Assembly (NCBI RefSeq): GCF_002117125.1
Contig: NZ_CP019344.1
Span: 1,950,501 to 2,014,500 of the forward strand
Origin: Nonlabens spongiae
Lineage (GTDB): Bacteria > Bacteroidota > Bacteroidia > Flavobacteriales > Flavobacteriaceae
Direction: 5' to 3'
Length of the DNA: 64,000 nt
Shown: positions 51,829-60,440 of the stretch, piece after piece
Layout of the letters: each line of letters opens with the position of its first letter
How positions within the stretch are numbered: position 1 is the stretch's first letter
The notes under the pieces: generated by a model
Databases searched by the model: none
What the model saw: the letters and a program-made list of their open reading frames with translations, nothing else
Told to the model about the DNA's origin: nothing
Program-made: the position numbers and the translations under genes

Positions 51829-52350
51829 ATGAAACAAGTAAGAAATTTAATTGCCGCTATAGCTTTAGTATTTGCAGGATCAACTGCTGTTAACGCTCAG
51901 GCAACACCTTCAAAAGTATGTCACGTAGCTTCTCAAGAGCTTGTGGAGGCACTTCCAGATGCCATAGCTGCTGAGAAGCAGTTGAAGAAACTGGCAAAAA
52001 ACTACGATACTAAGCTAGCAGAGATGGATCGTGAGATCCAGACTCGTTTCCAGAATGCACAGCGAGAGGCTCCTAATAAAACAGATGAGGAAAACGAGCG
52101 TGTACGTACTGAAATTCTTCAAGGTCAAGAAAAGCTTCAAGACTACTACCAAAAGTCTCAAGAAGCGATGGCTCAAAAACGAGTAGACCTTTTAAAGCCA
52201 CTTTATCAAAAAGTAAAGGATGCTATCTTCAAAGTAGCTCGTGCAAAAGGTTTTGATTACGTTCTTGATTCAACCACGGGAACTGGAATCATCATGGCAG
52301 ATGGCTATGACCTTACTCCTGACGTTAAAGCTGAATTAGGTATTAAGTAA
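51829..52350 (+). CDS. OmpH/Skp-family periplasmic chaperone
   Basis: 173 residues, standard Skp size. Signal peptide (MKQVRNLIAAIALVFAGSTAVNAQ), then CHVASQELVEALPDAIAAEKQLKKLAKNY, coiled coil (EMDREIQTRFQNAQRE), and the closing strands KVARAKGFDYVLDSTTGTGIIMADG. Tandem with the longer Skp-like protein. The terminator at 52372 ends the operon. Confidence 0.9.
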   Translation: MKQVRNLIAAIALVFAGSTAVNAQATPSKVCHVASQELVEALPDAIAAEKQLKKLAKNYDTKLAEMDREIQTRFQNAQREAPNKTDEENERVRTEILQGQEKLQDYYQKSQEAMAQKRVDLLKPLYQKVKDAIFKVARAKGFDYVLDSTTGTGIIMADGYDLTPDVKAELGIK

Positions 52351-52371
52351 TTCAGTTTACATATAAATATT

Positions 52372-52403
52372 AAAACTCCCGCTAGAAATCTAGCGGGAGT
52401 TTT
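52372..52403 (+). terminator. strong rho-independent terminator of the bamA-skp operon
   Basis: 15-bp stem AAAACTCCCGCTAGA / TCTAGCGGGAGTTTT followed by T-run; 21 bp after the skp stop. Confidence 0.92.
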
Positions 52404-52410
52404 TTGTACA

Positions 52411-52439
52411 AAAAACCCGATCGCGATGATCGGGTTTTT
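52411..52439 (-). terminator. rho-independent terminator of cspA
   Basis: 12-bp stem AAAAACCCGATC / GATCGGGTTTTT with a 5-base loop; back-to-back with the skp terminator, insulating convergent genes. Confidence 0.9.
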
Positions 52440-52466
52440 CATTGAATAAAAAATATATGTAATAAA

Positions 52467-52661
52467 TTACTGGATAACTCTTACGTTAACAGCGTTCATT
52501 CCTTTCTTACCCTCTTTTTCTTCGTACTCTACTTTGTCGCCTTCTCTTACCTCATCGATAAGTCCAGTTACGTGCACGAAGCAGTCTTGATTTGTTCCAT
52601 CTTCAACGATAAAGCCAAAACCTTTTGACTCATTGAAAAATTTAACGGTACCTTCTTTCAT
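52467..52661 (-). CDS. cold-shock domain protein
   Basis: 64 residues from the ATG that gives MKEGTVKFFNESKGFGFIVEDG. RNP1 (KGFGFI) and RNP2 (CFVHV) are present, so it binds single-stranded RNA/DNA as a cold-shock-type chaperone. A TAnnTTTG element lies 25 bp upstream. The 5' leader is short, unlike the long thermosensor leader of E. coli cspA. Confidence 0.93.
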   Translation of the reverse strand: MKEGTVKFFNESKGFGFIVEDGTNQDCFVHVTGLIDEVREGDKVEYEEKEGKKGMNAVNVRVIQ

Positions 52662-52685
52662 TGTAATAAAATGTAAATTAAAGTC

Positions 52686-52693
52686 CAAAAGTA
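52686..52693 (-). promoter_or_regulatory. TAnnTTTG -7 element (TACTTTTG) before the cold-shock gene
   Basis: Minus-strand TACTTTTG matches the consensus and is 25 bp before the ATG. Confidence 0.5.
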
Positions 52694-52757
52694 GACTAAT
52701 TGCAGCATATAAAGACCTAACAATACACTTATTTTGAATTATTTACAGTTTAGTAAC

Positions 52758-53243
52758 CTAAAAAGCACTTTTGGGGCGACCTGCGATATAGGGCTGACTT
52801 CCTTTCACGCTACGATCGTACATTACGATACTGCCAGCTACAGAAACATTTAAACTGCGAGGCGTCTCAAATTTTAAAAGGTGGTGTGATCGATTTATGG
52901 CTTCATTGCTTAAACCATGATCTTCTGCGCCCAGAAGATAGACGCAGTTACGTGGGTGAACAAAATCTTCCAGTAAAACAGCCTCATCTACCAGCTCGAT
53001 GCCTACGAGCATAGCTCCTTTGGGAAGGTGTGCATAGAATTCATCAAAAGTTTTATAATGGAAATATGGGAGCGCCGCTACGGCGTTGTGTGTGTCGCTA
53101 GCCTGCTTTGCATATCGATTGCCAATAGTAAAGATGAAACTAGCTCCTAGATTCTGCGCACTACGCCACAAAACACCTAGGTTCTCTGGAGTTTTACCGT
53201 TTAAAATACCGATGCCGAAATAGCCAGGTTCTAAATTATTCAT
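52758..53243 (-). CDS. TrmH/SpoU-family RNA methyltransferase
   Basis: 161 residues, SPOUT fold: IGILNGKTPENLGVLWRSAQNLGASFIFTIG (motif 1), CVYLLGAEDHGLSNEAINR (motif 2), SLNVSVAGSIVMYDR (motif 3). Uses AdoMet to methylate tRNA or rRNA ribose or base; the target is unknown. It lacks an N-terminal RNA-binding domain. Overlaps recQ by 4 bp. Confidence 0.88.
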   Translation of the reverse strand: MNNLEPGYFGIGILNGKTPENLGVLWRSAQNLGASFIFTIGNRYAKQASDTHNAVAALPYFHYKTFDEFYAHLPKGAMLVGIELVDEAVLLEDFVHPRNCVYLLGAEDHGLSNEAINRSHHLLKFETPRSLNVSVAGSIVMYDRSVKGSQPYIAGRPKSAF

Positions 53244-55420
53244 GGTGATGTAAAAATATGATCCCCTTCTAACACATCTATAGCGAGTCTTAGCCTACCA
53301 TAATCCACTTTTCCATCAAAAGCCTCATAAATAGGCTTGATAGAATTAGTCTCTTTATGGATTTTCCAGAGCTGATCCAGTTTTTCAAGATCTATCTCTT
53401 CAATAAAAGATTGTACTTTGACGTCCCTAAATTTTCTGTATCTTTTCCCTAGGTGTGAGAGAATCGTACTCTCAGTAAGCGAGCGACTTTCAGCAATCTC
53501 TTTTACAGTAGACCCTTTCCAGAACTTTTCCACCGTTTCCATTACGGTATCTGATAAACCGCTCGGGTTTTTACGGCGTTTTTTCTTTTTGGAAGAGGGT
53601 TTGCTGACTTTAGCAGTTCGGTAAGCGAATGGACCCAAACGTTTTTCTCTAAAATTACGAGTCACATCCAGAAAAACAGATCCGTACTGATCGTGTTTGC
53701 TGGAACCTACTCCATTGATATCTGCAAACTCGTTATCAGTAAGCGGTATGCGGCTCGCCATGTCTTGAAGTGTAGCATCGCTAAAGATCAAGTAAGGAGC
53801 CAGGTTTTTATCACTTGCAATTTGTGAACGCAATTTTCTTAGCACTTCAAAAAGTTCTTGTTTAACTGGATCGGGTAATGCTTGTGCAGTTGTACTTTTC
53901 TTATTCTTAAAATCCTTTGCCGTGGGTACCACAGCCAGCATGACTTTTTGCTGTTTGAAAAGTACTTGCTCTGATTGTGGCGTGAGTTTGAGCTTGTTCT
54001 GATCGTGGAAGGCAATTTCAAGCAATCCCTGATTGATCAACTGGATGATATACTGCTGCCAGTTGCTCCACGAGATATCCTTACCCGCTCCATAGGTTTT
54101 GATATCCATAAATCCGCTTTCCATCACCGTGGCGTTTGAGGCACCTCTCAGGACATCAATCAACAGATTGAGCGATGCCTGTTCTTGCATTCTATACACG
54201 GCACTCAGGGCTTTCTGGGCGATGAGCGTTGCATCAAAAAAGTCGGGTTTGTTTAGGCACACATCGCAGTTGCCACAATCTTTTTCTAGATACTCATTAA
54301 AATAATTCAGCAACATGCGCCTGCGGCAAGTGAGGGCTTCTGCAAATTGCTTCATGCGATCCAGTTTTGCCAGCTGTACCTCACTATTACCACTGTTTTC
54401 AGCAAATTTGCGCAGCTGGATCACATCAGCATAACTGTGGAATAAAAGCGCACGCGATTCCAGTCCGTCTCGTCCAGCACGACCTATTTCCTGATAATAG
54501 CCTTCGATATTTTTAGGCATGTTGTAATGAATCACAAACCGCACGTTTGATTTATCGATCCCCATACCGAAGGCGATGGTTGCACACACGATCTTGATCT
54601 CGTCTGTGATGAATTTTTCTTGCACGCTTTCGCGAAAGCGGTGATCCATTCCAGCATGGTACGCAGCAGCAGCATAACCGTAATTTTTCAGCTTCTCTGC
54701 CAGACTTTCACAGGTACTACGACTCAAGCAATAAACAATCCCAGACTCCTTGGAAAAATGATTCAGAAAATTCCTGATCTGGGTCATACGCTGGTTGCCG
54801 GGACGCACGTCCAGCCTAATGTTAGGCCGGTCAAAGGATGCCACATATTCCCGAGCCTGCGGAATACTGAGTTGGTTTTTAATGTCCGCGCGAGTGGCGC
54901 GATCAGCCGTGGCGGTGAGCGCTATAATTCCCGTTTTGGGAAAATTACTTTTCAGGTAGGAAAGCTGGGTATAAGCGGGTCTAAAATCATGCCCCCAAGT
55001 AGAAATACAATGCGCCTCATCAACCGCAATGAGTGAAACATTTTCCTCGTTGATGTAGTTATTCAACAAAGAGATACTCTCAGGCGCCACGTAAAGCAAT
55101 TTTATCGTGCCTTGTTCAAGTTCTTGGAGTATATTTTGCTGGTCTGCAGAATCTTGCGAACTATTAAAATATCCGGCAGGAATACCGTTTTGTTTCAAAG
55201 CATCTACCTGATCCTTCATCAAAGCGATCAATGGAGAAATTACCAGAGTTAATCCATTTAAGAGCAGAGATGGCAGCTGAAAACACATAGACTTACCGCC
55301 GCCCGTAGGCATCACGACCATGAGGTCGCGACCTTCCATAACATCATTAATGATCTCTTCCTGTAACGGCCGGAAGCTGTCGTAACCGAAGTATTTCTTG
55401 AGTATTTCTTTCTTTTGCAT
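53240..55420 (-). CDS. recQ: ATP-dependent DNA helicase RecQ
   Basis: 726 residues, start at MQKKEILKKYFGYDSFRPLQ. Motif I MPTGGGKS (37-44), DEAH box VDEAHCISTWGHDFRP, SATATADRATR region, motif VI YYQEIGRAGRDG, zinc-binding Cys cluster (CGNCDVC), RQC winged helix, HRDC (LPDPVKQELFEVLRKLRSQIA) and a C-terminal HTH_40 region (SDTVMETVEKFWKGSTVKEIA). Unwinds branched DNA in recombination and repair. The palindrome at 54625 encodes HRFRES, the only use of this frame in an assigned gene product. Confidence 0.95.
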   Translation of the reverse strand: MQKKEILKKYFGYDSFRPLQEEIINDVMEGRDLMVVMPTGGGKSMCFQLPSLLLNGLTLVISPLIALMKDQVDALKQNGIPAGYFNSSQDSADQQNILQELEQGTIKLLYVAPESISLLNNYINEENVSLIAVDEAHCISTWGHDFRPAYTQLSYLKSNFPKTGIIALTATADRATRADIKNQLSIPQAREYVASFDRPNIRLDVRPGNQRMTQIRNFLNHFSKESGIVYCLSRSTCESLAEKLKNYGYAAAAYHAGMDHRFRESVQEKFITDEIKIVCATIAFGMGIDKSNVRFVIHYNMPKNIEGYYQEIGRAGRDGLESRALLFHSYADVIQLRKFAENSGNSEVQLAKLDRMKQFAEALTCRRRMLLNYFNEYLEKDCGNCDVCLNKPDFFDATLIAQKALSAVYRMQEQASLNLLIDVLRGASNATVMESGFMDIKTYGAGKDISWSNWQQYIIQLINQGLLEIAFHDQNKLKLTPQSEQVLFKQQKVMLAVVPTAKDFKNKKSTTAQALPDPVKQELFEVLRKLRSQIASDKNLAPYLIFSDATLQDMASRIPLTDNEFADINGVGSSKHDQYGSVFLDVTRNFREKRLGPFAYRTAKVSKPSSKKKKRRKNPSGLSDTVMETVEKFWKGSTVKEIAESRSLTESTILSHLGKRYRKFRDVKVQSFIEEIDLEKLDQLWKIHKETNSIKPIYEAFDGKVDYGRLRLAIDVLEGDHIFTSP
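54625..54640. repeat. 16-bp palindrome (coding copy, recQ)
   Basis: Perfect copy in the RFRES frame, in the second RecA-like domain. Confidence 0.95.
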
Positions 55421-55578
55421 GGGTAAAAATGAATTGTATGGCGATAAAAAATCAAAGTTACAGTTAAAAACACTTTTCAATCAAGAGAATTTAAAAACTG
55501 CACTCGATAGAGACTTGACATCGAGAAGCTATTGTGCCATCTTTAAAAAATCTATTTTTACAAACAATAAGCTGCCTT

Positions 55579-56355
55579 ATGAAAGTTCACATCATCCTCA
55601 TATACATTTGCTTTTGTTATTTATCATCGGCTCAAGAATTGAGTGACTATAAATACATTGAAGTTCCCAACCAGTATGAATTCCAGCACGAGCCTAATGA
55701 GTATCGATTGAATGATTTAGCCGTTTTTGAGCTGAAGAAAAAAGGTTATGAGGCGTTTAAATCAACTAGCGTTCAACCGCAGGACAAGAATATAGGAGCC
55801 TGTAATACGCTCGTCATGGATATTGAAGAGTCCGGCATTTTAAGCAGAAGTTTCATTTTGAATTTCAAAAATTGTGATGGAGAAATAGTTTACTCCACAA
55901 TCAAAGGAACCGGTAGGGAAAAGGACAATCAAAAAGCTTATTTCACCGCCATGCGTGAAACCATACGTTCCATGCCAGAGGCAATTCAAGCAAAGGCTTC
56001 AACTACCGAAGTTATAGAAGCTAAAATTCCTGACTCTGCCGAAACCCAACCTATCGAAGACGATCAGCAAACAAAGTTTCCCGATGAACCCGCTACTGCA
56101 GATCGACCGGCTTTAAAGTTTGATTATGCTCAAAAGACCAATCAAGGCTATGGGATTGTTTTAAAAGAAGCAGAAGAAGTAGAAGTATACAACAATGACA
56201 AACTCATAGGATCTGGGCAAAAGTCCAGTACTGGATTTTATCTGATTGAAACCAAACAATTTAATGGTGTAGGAATCATTAAGGATGAAATTTTTATTAT
56301 CGAGTATCGCGATAATGGTGAGCTTGTACGTGTGGAATTACACAAAACTTTTTGA
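55579..56355 (+). CDS. exported hypothetical protein
   Basis: 258 residues. Signal peptide (MKVHIILIYICFCYLSSAQ), N-terminal domain (DYKYIEVPNQYEFQHEPNEYRLNDLAVFELKKKGYEAF ... IVYSTIKGTGREKDNQKAY) resembling small outer-membrane-associated DUF domains of Flavobacteriia, a Pro/Glu/Asp linker and a short C-terminal beta domain (GIVLKEAEEVEVYNNDKLIG). Divergent from recQ. Function unknown. Confidence 0.7.
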   Translation: MKVHIILIYICFCYLSSAQELSDYKYIEVPNQYEFQHEPNEYRLNDLAVFELKKKGYEAFKSTSVQPQDKNIGACNTLVMDIEESGILSRSFILNFKNCDGEIVYSTIKGTGREKDNQKAYFTAMRETIRSMPEAIQAKASTTEVIEAKIPDSAETQPIEDDQQTKFPDEPATADRPALKFDYAQKTNQGYGIVLKEAEEVEVYNNDKLIGSGQKSSTGFYLIETKQFNGVGIIKDEIFIIEYRDNGELVRVELHKTF

Positions 56356-56379
56356 GAACAAGGACTTTGTTGATAGTAG

Positions 56380-56451
56380 TAGCCTCGCAAGGAATCGAAC
56401 CTTGATCTAAAGTTTAGGAAACTCTTATTCTATCCGTTGAACTACGAGGCC
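56380..56451 (-). tRNA. tRNA-Arg (anticodon CCT)
   Basis: 72 nt on the minus strand: acceptor GGCCTCG / CGAGGCT, D-stem GTTC/GAAT, anticodon stem AGAGT/ACTTT around loop TTCCTAA (anticodon CCT), T-arm CAAGG-TTCGATT-CCTTG, discriminator A. CCA is not encoded. Reads AGG codons. Confidence 0.95.
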
Positions 56452-56594
56452 GTTTCTTGAACCAAATCTACAAGAAGCATCGCACATTTCCATAGCTTTG
56501 AACCGAGTGTTTTGCAATTGACCGAGACCTGATTACATCACTTTCTAAATAAAGTGATTAGTTTTACAGCTTACCTCTGCAAAAAGTTCGCATC

Positions 56595-57545
56595 ATGAGT
56601 CGATTTCTAAAATTATTCATAGGCGCTATCTTGTTGCTAATAGCGACATTTCTGATACCTATTCTGGACTATTTAAGCGATCAAGTAGACTATGACTTCC
56701 CTATTCTTAGATCTCAACAGCGCAACATCATCATCGTAGTTTTTGCATACTTACTAATCGTAGGCATGCGCATTTTCAAAACCTACATTTTAAAGCGGTT
56801 TGACATCAATCAAGAGGACAACCTGCATGCGCGCAAAGTGTACACTCAGGTAAATGTTTTTGAGAAGATCATATTTTTTATCATCATTTTAGTGGCTGTC
56901 GGGCTTATTTTGATCTCGTTTGATAGCATACGCGAGATTGGTGTGGGGATGTTTGCCTCAGCTGGTGTAGCTGGAATCATTCTCGGTCTTTCTGCACAAA
57001 AAGTCGTGGGTGCATTGCTGGCAGGCGTGCAAATCGCGATTACCCAACCTTTCCGTATTGATGATGCGGTGGTGGTAGAAGGTGAATGGGGCTGGATCGA
57101 AGAAATCAACCTTACCTATGTGGTGGTGCGCATCTGGGATAAGCGACGCCTGGTACTGCCTTCCTCCTATTTTTTGGAAAAGCCTTTTCAGAACTGGACT
57201 AAGACCAGTGCCGATATTGTAGGAACGGTTTTTCTATACACAGATTATACGATTCCGTTTGATGCTTTACGCAAAGAACTTACTCGACTACTGGGAACCG
57301 CAGATCTTTGGGACGGGCAGACAAACGTCCTTCAGGTTACCGACTCTAATGAATCTACGGTCGAGGTACGTATTTTAGTAAGTGCACGCAACTCCCCTAC
57401 TGCTTGGGATTTGCGGGTTTTCATCAGAGAAAAAATGATTACTTTCATTCAAGAAAACTACCCAGACAGCCTACCGCATACCCGCATTCTCATGAAACCC
57501 ATGAAAGGTGAACAACCGGCGAGTCTTGGTTTCAAACCTGCATAA
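56595..57545 (+). CDS. MscS-family mechanosensitive channel
   Basis: 316 residues. Several N-terminal helices (about 5-27, 45-60, 95-110), the pore helix IGVGMFASAGVAGIILGLSAQKVVGALLAGVQIAITQPFRIDDAVVVEGEWG typical of MscS, and the cytoplasmic beta domain (WIEEINLTYVVVRIWDKRRLVLPSSYFLEKPFQNWT). Releases solutes on hypo-osmotic shock. Confidence 0.92.
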   Translation: MSRFLKLFIGAILLLIATFLIPILDYLSDQVDYDFPILRSQQRNIIIVVFAYLLIVGMRIFKTYILKRFDINQEDNLHARKVYTQVNVFEKIIFFIIILVAVGLILISFDSIREIGVGMFASAGVAGIILGLSAQKVVGALLAGVQIAITQPFRIDDAVVVEGEWGWIEEINLTYVVVRIWDKRRLVLPSSYFLEKPFQNWTKTSADIVGTVFLYTDYTIPFDALRKELTRLLGTADLWDGQTNVLQVTDSNESTVEVRILVSARNSPTAWDLRVFIREKMITFIQENYPDSLPHTRILMKPMKGEQPASLGFKPA

Positions 57546-57568
57546 ATTCTGTTGTAAATTGCAATGCT

Positions 57569-59272
57569 ATGCGCTGGACTCTACAACCACCACCTGATCC
57601 CGAAAAGACTCAAAAATTAGCCTCAGAACTCGGTATAGACGAGAATCTGGCTGGTTTGCTGGTGCAACGTGGTGTGGACGCTTTCGCGAAAGCGAGATCC
57701 TTTTTCAGACCTTCCCTTAACGAGCTCCACGACCCTTTCTTGATGAAGGACATGGCTGCTGCGGTGAAACGCATTCTCACTGCCGTGGGCAACAACGAGA
57801 ACATACTGGTTTATGGCGATTACGATGTAGATGGCACCACCAGCGTGGCGCTCATGACCACTTTTTTACAAAGTTTTTACCCCAATGTTTCCAGCTATAT
57901 TCCAGACCGGTATGCAGAGGGTTATGGCGTGAGCTATCAGGGCATCGACTTTGCGCATGACAACGAGATGACTCTGATCATCGCGCTGGATTGTGGGATC
58001 AAGGCTATTGATAAGATCGCTTACGCGAAAGATAAAGGCATCGACTTTATTATCTGCGATCACCACCGTCCTGGGAAAGAAATTCCAGATGCGGTTGCCG
58101 TATTGGATCCAAAAAGAAACGACTGTAATTACCCCTATAAAGAACTCTGCGGCTGTGGTGTTGGTTTTAAGTTATGTCAAGCCATCGTACAGGAAAACGA
58201 CTGGGAATTTGAAATGTTGTTGCCTTATCTGGATCTTGTGGCTACCGCTGTAGGTGCTGACATCGTACCGATCACAGGCGAAAACAGAATTTTAGCTTTT
58301 CATGGTTTGCAGGTCATCAACGATGAGACTCGTGCAGGATTCAAAGCGATTATCGACCAACTCAAAAACAAGGGTAAACTCACCATTACCGATGTGGTTT
58401 TCATCATCGCCCCACGCATCAATGCGGCTGGCCGTATGAAACATGGTTTGCACGCGGTGAATCTTCTAACCTCTACCGATATTGAACAAGCTCGCACATT
58501 TGCAGCAGAAATTGAGGCCTATAATCAGGACCGTCGAGATACGGATCGTAGCATTACCTTAGAGGCGCTCGATCAAATTACCGAAAACAGAGAGGAAGAG
58601 CGCTCTACGACCGTGGTGTATGATGAGAATTGGCATAAAGGCGTGATAGGAATCGTCGCTTCAAGGCTTACAGAAACTTATTATCGACCTACGCTGGTTT
58701 TTACTAAAAGTGGGAACAAACTTGCTGCCAGTGCGCGCAGTGTTTCAGGGTTTGATGTGTATAATGCCTTGGAGCAGTGCTCGGAATTTATCGAGCAATT
58801 TGGGGGCCATAAATATGCAGCTGGATTGACTTTGGAAGAAAGCAATTACAAACTGTTCAAGCAACGCTTTGAAGAAGTGGTTTGTGCCACTATTCAAAAC
58901 CAGCATACTATTCCAGAAATTAAGATTGACGCGCGACTCCCACTGGAAGCCATTACACCTAAGTTCTACCGAATTCTAGAACAAATGGCACCTTTTGGCC
59001 CGGGTAATATGCGACCCGTATTTATGACGGAAAAGGTGGTGGACACCGGTTTTGGAAAGTGTGTAGGGGAAAGTGAAGACCACTTAAAAATCAGGGTGGC
59101 AAAGAATAAGAGTTCTAGCACTGCCTTTGATGCGATAGGCTTTAATTTAGGAAAGGATTGCGACCTGATCACCGACGGTAAGCGGTTTGATATCGCCTAC
59201 TCACTAGACCTGAACGAGTGGCAAGGTGTGAGAAGTTTGCAGTTGCGGTTGAGGGGTTTGAAGAGTAGCTAA
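57569..59272 (+). CDS. recJ: single-stranded-DNA exonuclease RecJ
   Basis: 567 residues. DHH phosphoesterase motifs: VYGDYDVDGTTSV (about 82-94), IALDCGIKA, ICDHHRPG, LDLVATAVGADIVP; DHHA1 domain with ASARSVSGFDVYNALEQC ... FGGHKYAAGLTL, and C-terminal OB domain (PFGPGNMRPVFMTEKV). 5'-3' ssDNA exonuclease in mismatch and RecF repair. The palindrome at 57679 encodes VDAFAKARSFFRP near the N-terminus. It follows the MscS gene by 23 bp. Confidence 0.95.
   Translation: MRWTLQPPPDPEKTQKLASELGIDENLAGLLVQRGVDAFAKARSFFRPSLNELHDPFLMKDMAAAVKRILTAVGNNENILVYGDYDVDGTTSVALMTTFLQSFYPNVSSYIPDRYAEGYGVSYQGIDFAHDNEMTLIIALDCGIKAIDKIAYAKDKGIDFIICDHHRPGKEIPDAVAVLDPKRNDCNYPYKELCGCGVGFKLCQAIVQENDWEFEMLLPYLDLVATAVGADIVPITGENRILAFHGLQVINDETRAGFKAIIDQLKNKGKLTITDVVFIIAPRINAAGRMKHGLHAVNLLTSTDIEQARTFAAEIEAYNQDRRDTDRSITLEALDQITENREEERSTTVVYDENWHKGVIGIVASRLTETYYRPTLVFTKSGNKLAASARSVSGFDVYNALEQCSEFIEQFGGHKYAAGLTLEESNYKLFKQRFEEVVCATIQNQHTIPEIKIDARLPLEAITPKFYRILEQMAPFGPGNMRPVFMTEKVVDTGFGKCVGESEDHLKIRVAKNKSSSTAFDAIGFNLGKDCDLITDGKRFDIAYSLDLNEWQGVRSLQLRLRGLKSS
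57679..57694. repeat. 16-bp palindrome (coding copy, recJ)
   Basis: Perfect copy in the AFAKA frame (residues 38-42). Confidence 0.95.
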
Positions 59273-59293
59273 TCGATATGAATTTTGTACCTT

Positions 59294-59322
59294 GACATGC
59301 TAACACGGATAGTTGGCATGTC
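59294..59322. repeat. GACATGCTAAC hairpin
   Basis: GACATGCTAAC / GTTGGCATGTC with a 7-base loop; one mismatch from the copy at 2953-2981. Followed by a weaker ACATGC / GGCAT pair at about 59350-59375. Confidence 0.8.
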
Positions 59323-59461
59323 ATCTTCCTAAAAGCACATCAGTATTAACATGCAAAGCCTTCTTCTTGGCATTCTCGGTCGATTTTGTAATATTGATAG
59401 GTGATATTAGTGGTTAGTAATTATTAACCTACTTTGGAATAAATGTTATCGTTTCAAACAA

Positions 59462-59485
59462 AAAACCACGACTCGCGTCGTGGTT
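59462..59485 (-). terminator. rho-independent terminator of the Cys-rich gene
   Basis: AAACCACGAC / GTCGTGGTTT stem plus T-run on the minus strand, 27 bp after the stop codon. Confidence 0.88.
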
Positions 59486-59511
59486 TAAGATATTAAAATC
59501 AAATAAATCTT

Positions 59512-59760
59512 CTATGCATTAACTTTTGCTGGAGCCCAGGCTTCACAAAGCATGCCTTCTGCAGCTTTTTGAGGGTGTGGGCATGATTCACTTTTAAATC
59601 TCGCGCAACTTGTACAATCGTGATCATTGTCTAGACCAGCTCGCATATTGAAGCTGTTACACGTATACTGATTGCCCACGATTACATCGTGAACAGCACA
59701 TTTATTTCCTGATTGTAAGTTAGAGCAGTTCTCGCAGTTATTTCCTAATCTGATAGCCAT
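59512..59760 (-). CDS. small cysteine-rich protein
   Basis: 82 residues, 9 Cys: CENC, C21-type single, KCAVHD, YTCNSF, CTSC, SCPHP and LCEAW, suggesting a zinc- or iron-sulphur-binding fold with two CxxC pairs. Start MAIRLGNNCENC. It is cytosolic (no signal). No function assigned; small Cys-rich proteins of this kind are conserved in Flavobacteriia, to my knowledge without a described role. Confidence 0.72.
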   Translation of the reverse strand: MAIRLGNNCENCSNLQSGNKCAVHDVIVGNQYTCNSFNMRAGLDNDHDCTSCARFKSESCPHPQKAAEGMLCEAWAPAKVNA

Positions 59761-59954
59761 AATTTCTGAATTTTACTCTAAGATAATAAACATAGGTGAT
59801 GGAATTGTTATAAATAATTGAAAACCAACTCTTTATAAATAGAATAAATAAAAACAAGCTTTTAAGAGCCTGATAAACTGATATCAAGAAAACTATCTAT
59901 AACCAATCCAAACAAAAGTTTTACATATCGTTATTTAGACTGAATAAAATTAGT

Positions 59955-59962
59955 TATTTTTG
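59955..59962 (+). promoter_or_regulatory. TAnnTTTG -7 element before the 60012 gene
   Basis: TATTTTTG, 49 bp before the ATG at 60012. Confidence 0.45.
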
Positions 59963-60011
59963 CACTGTCTATTTAGAACGAGATCAGATAATAAGAGTAA
60001 ATAATTGAACT

Positions 60012-60365
60012 ATGCAGTACAGCAATGTTGAAACTCACGCTCAAAATTCTTTCGGCAGCCTTAAGTTTTGTAGGGATTGTAAATGTTTCACGCTGACTTT
60101 TTCCAACTTCGAGTTCAAATTTGATCGTTCTAAACTCAAAAAATTTGCTAACTACCTCAATGATGTATGTGAGGATTACTGGCTCGATAGCGACACTGCC
60201 GAAAACAAAAAACGCCCCATCCCCATACATACCAGTCAGCAAAATCTTGTCCTGGTTTTTGACCGCAGGGAATTTGCCGCGTTGAAACAACTGGTTACAA
60301 CAAATTACGCTGAAACTAAGTTTCTTAGCATTCTGGACATCGACTATCCGCTTATTCTCAATTAA
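60012..60365 (+). CDS. hypothetical protein with N-terminal CxxC (DUF6686-like)
   Basis: 117 residues: FGSLKFCRDCKCFTLTFSNFEFKFDRSKLKKF with one CxxCxC cluster, then DTAENKKRPIPIHTSQQNLVLVFDRREFAALKQL. The pattern fits a small Flavobacteriia family I associate with DUF6686, but this is from memory. Function unknown. Confidence 0.6.
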   Translation: MQYSNVETHAQNSFGSLKFCRDCKCFTLTFSNFEFKFDRSKLKKFANYLNDVCEDYWLDSDTAENKKRPIPIHTSQQNLVLVFDRREFAALKQLVTTNYAETKFLSILDIDYPLILN

Positions 60366-60440
60366 AAACTTAAAACCTGACTTTTGTCAGCTGCGTGGTG
60401 ATACCGTTTCTCTACTTTTACAGTAGAAAATTCAATCATC

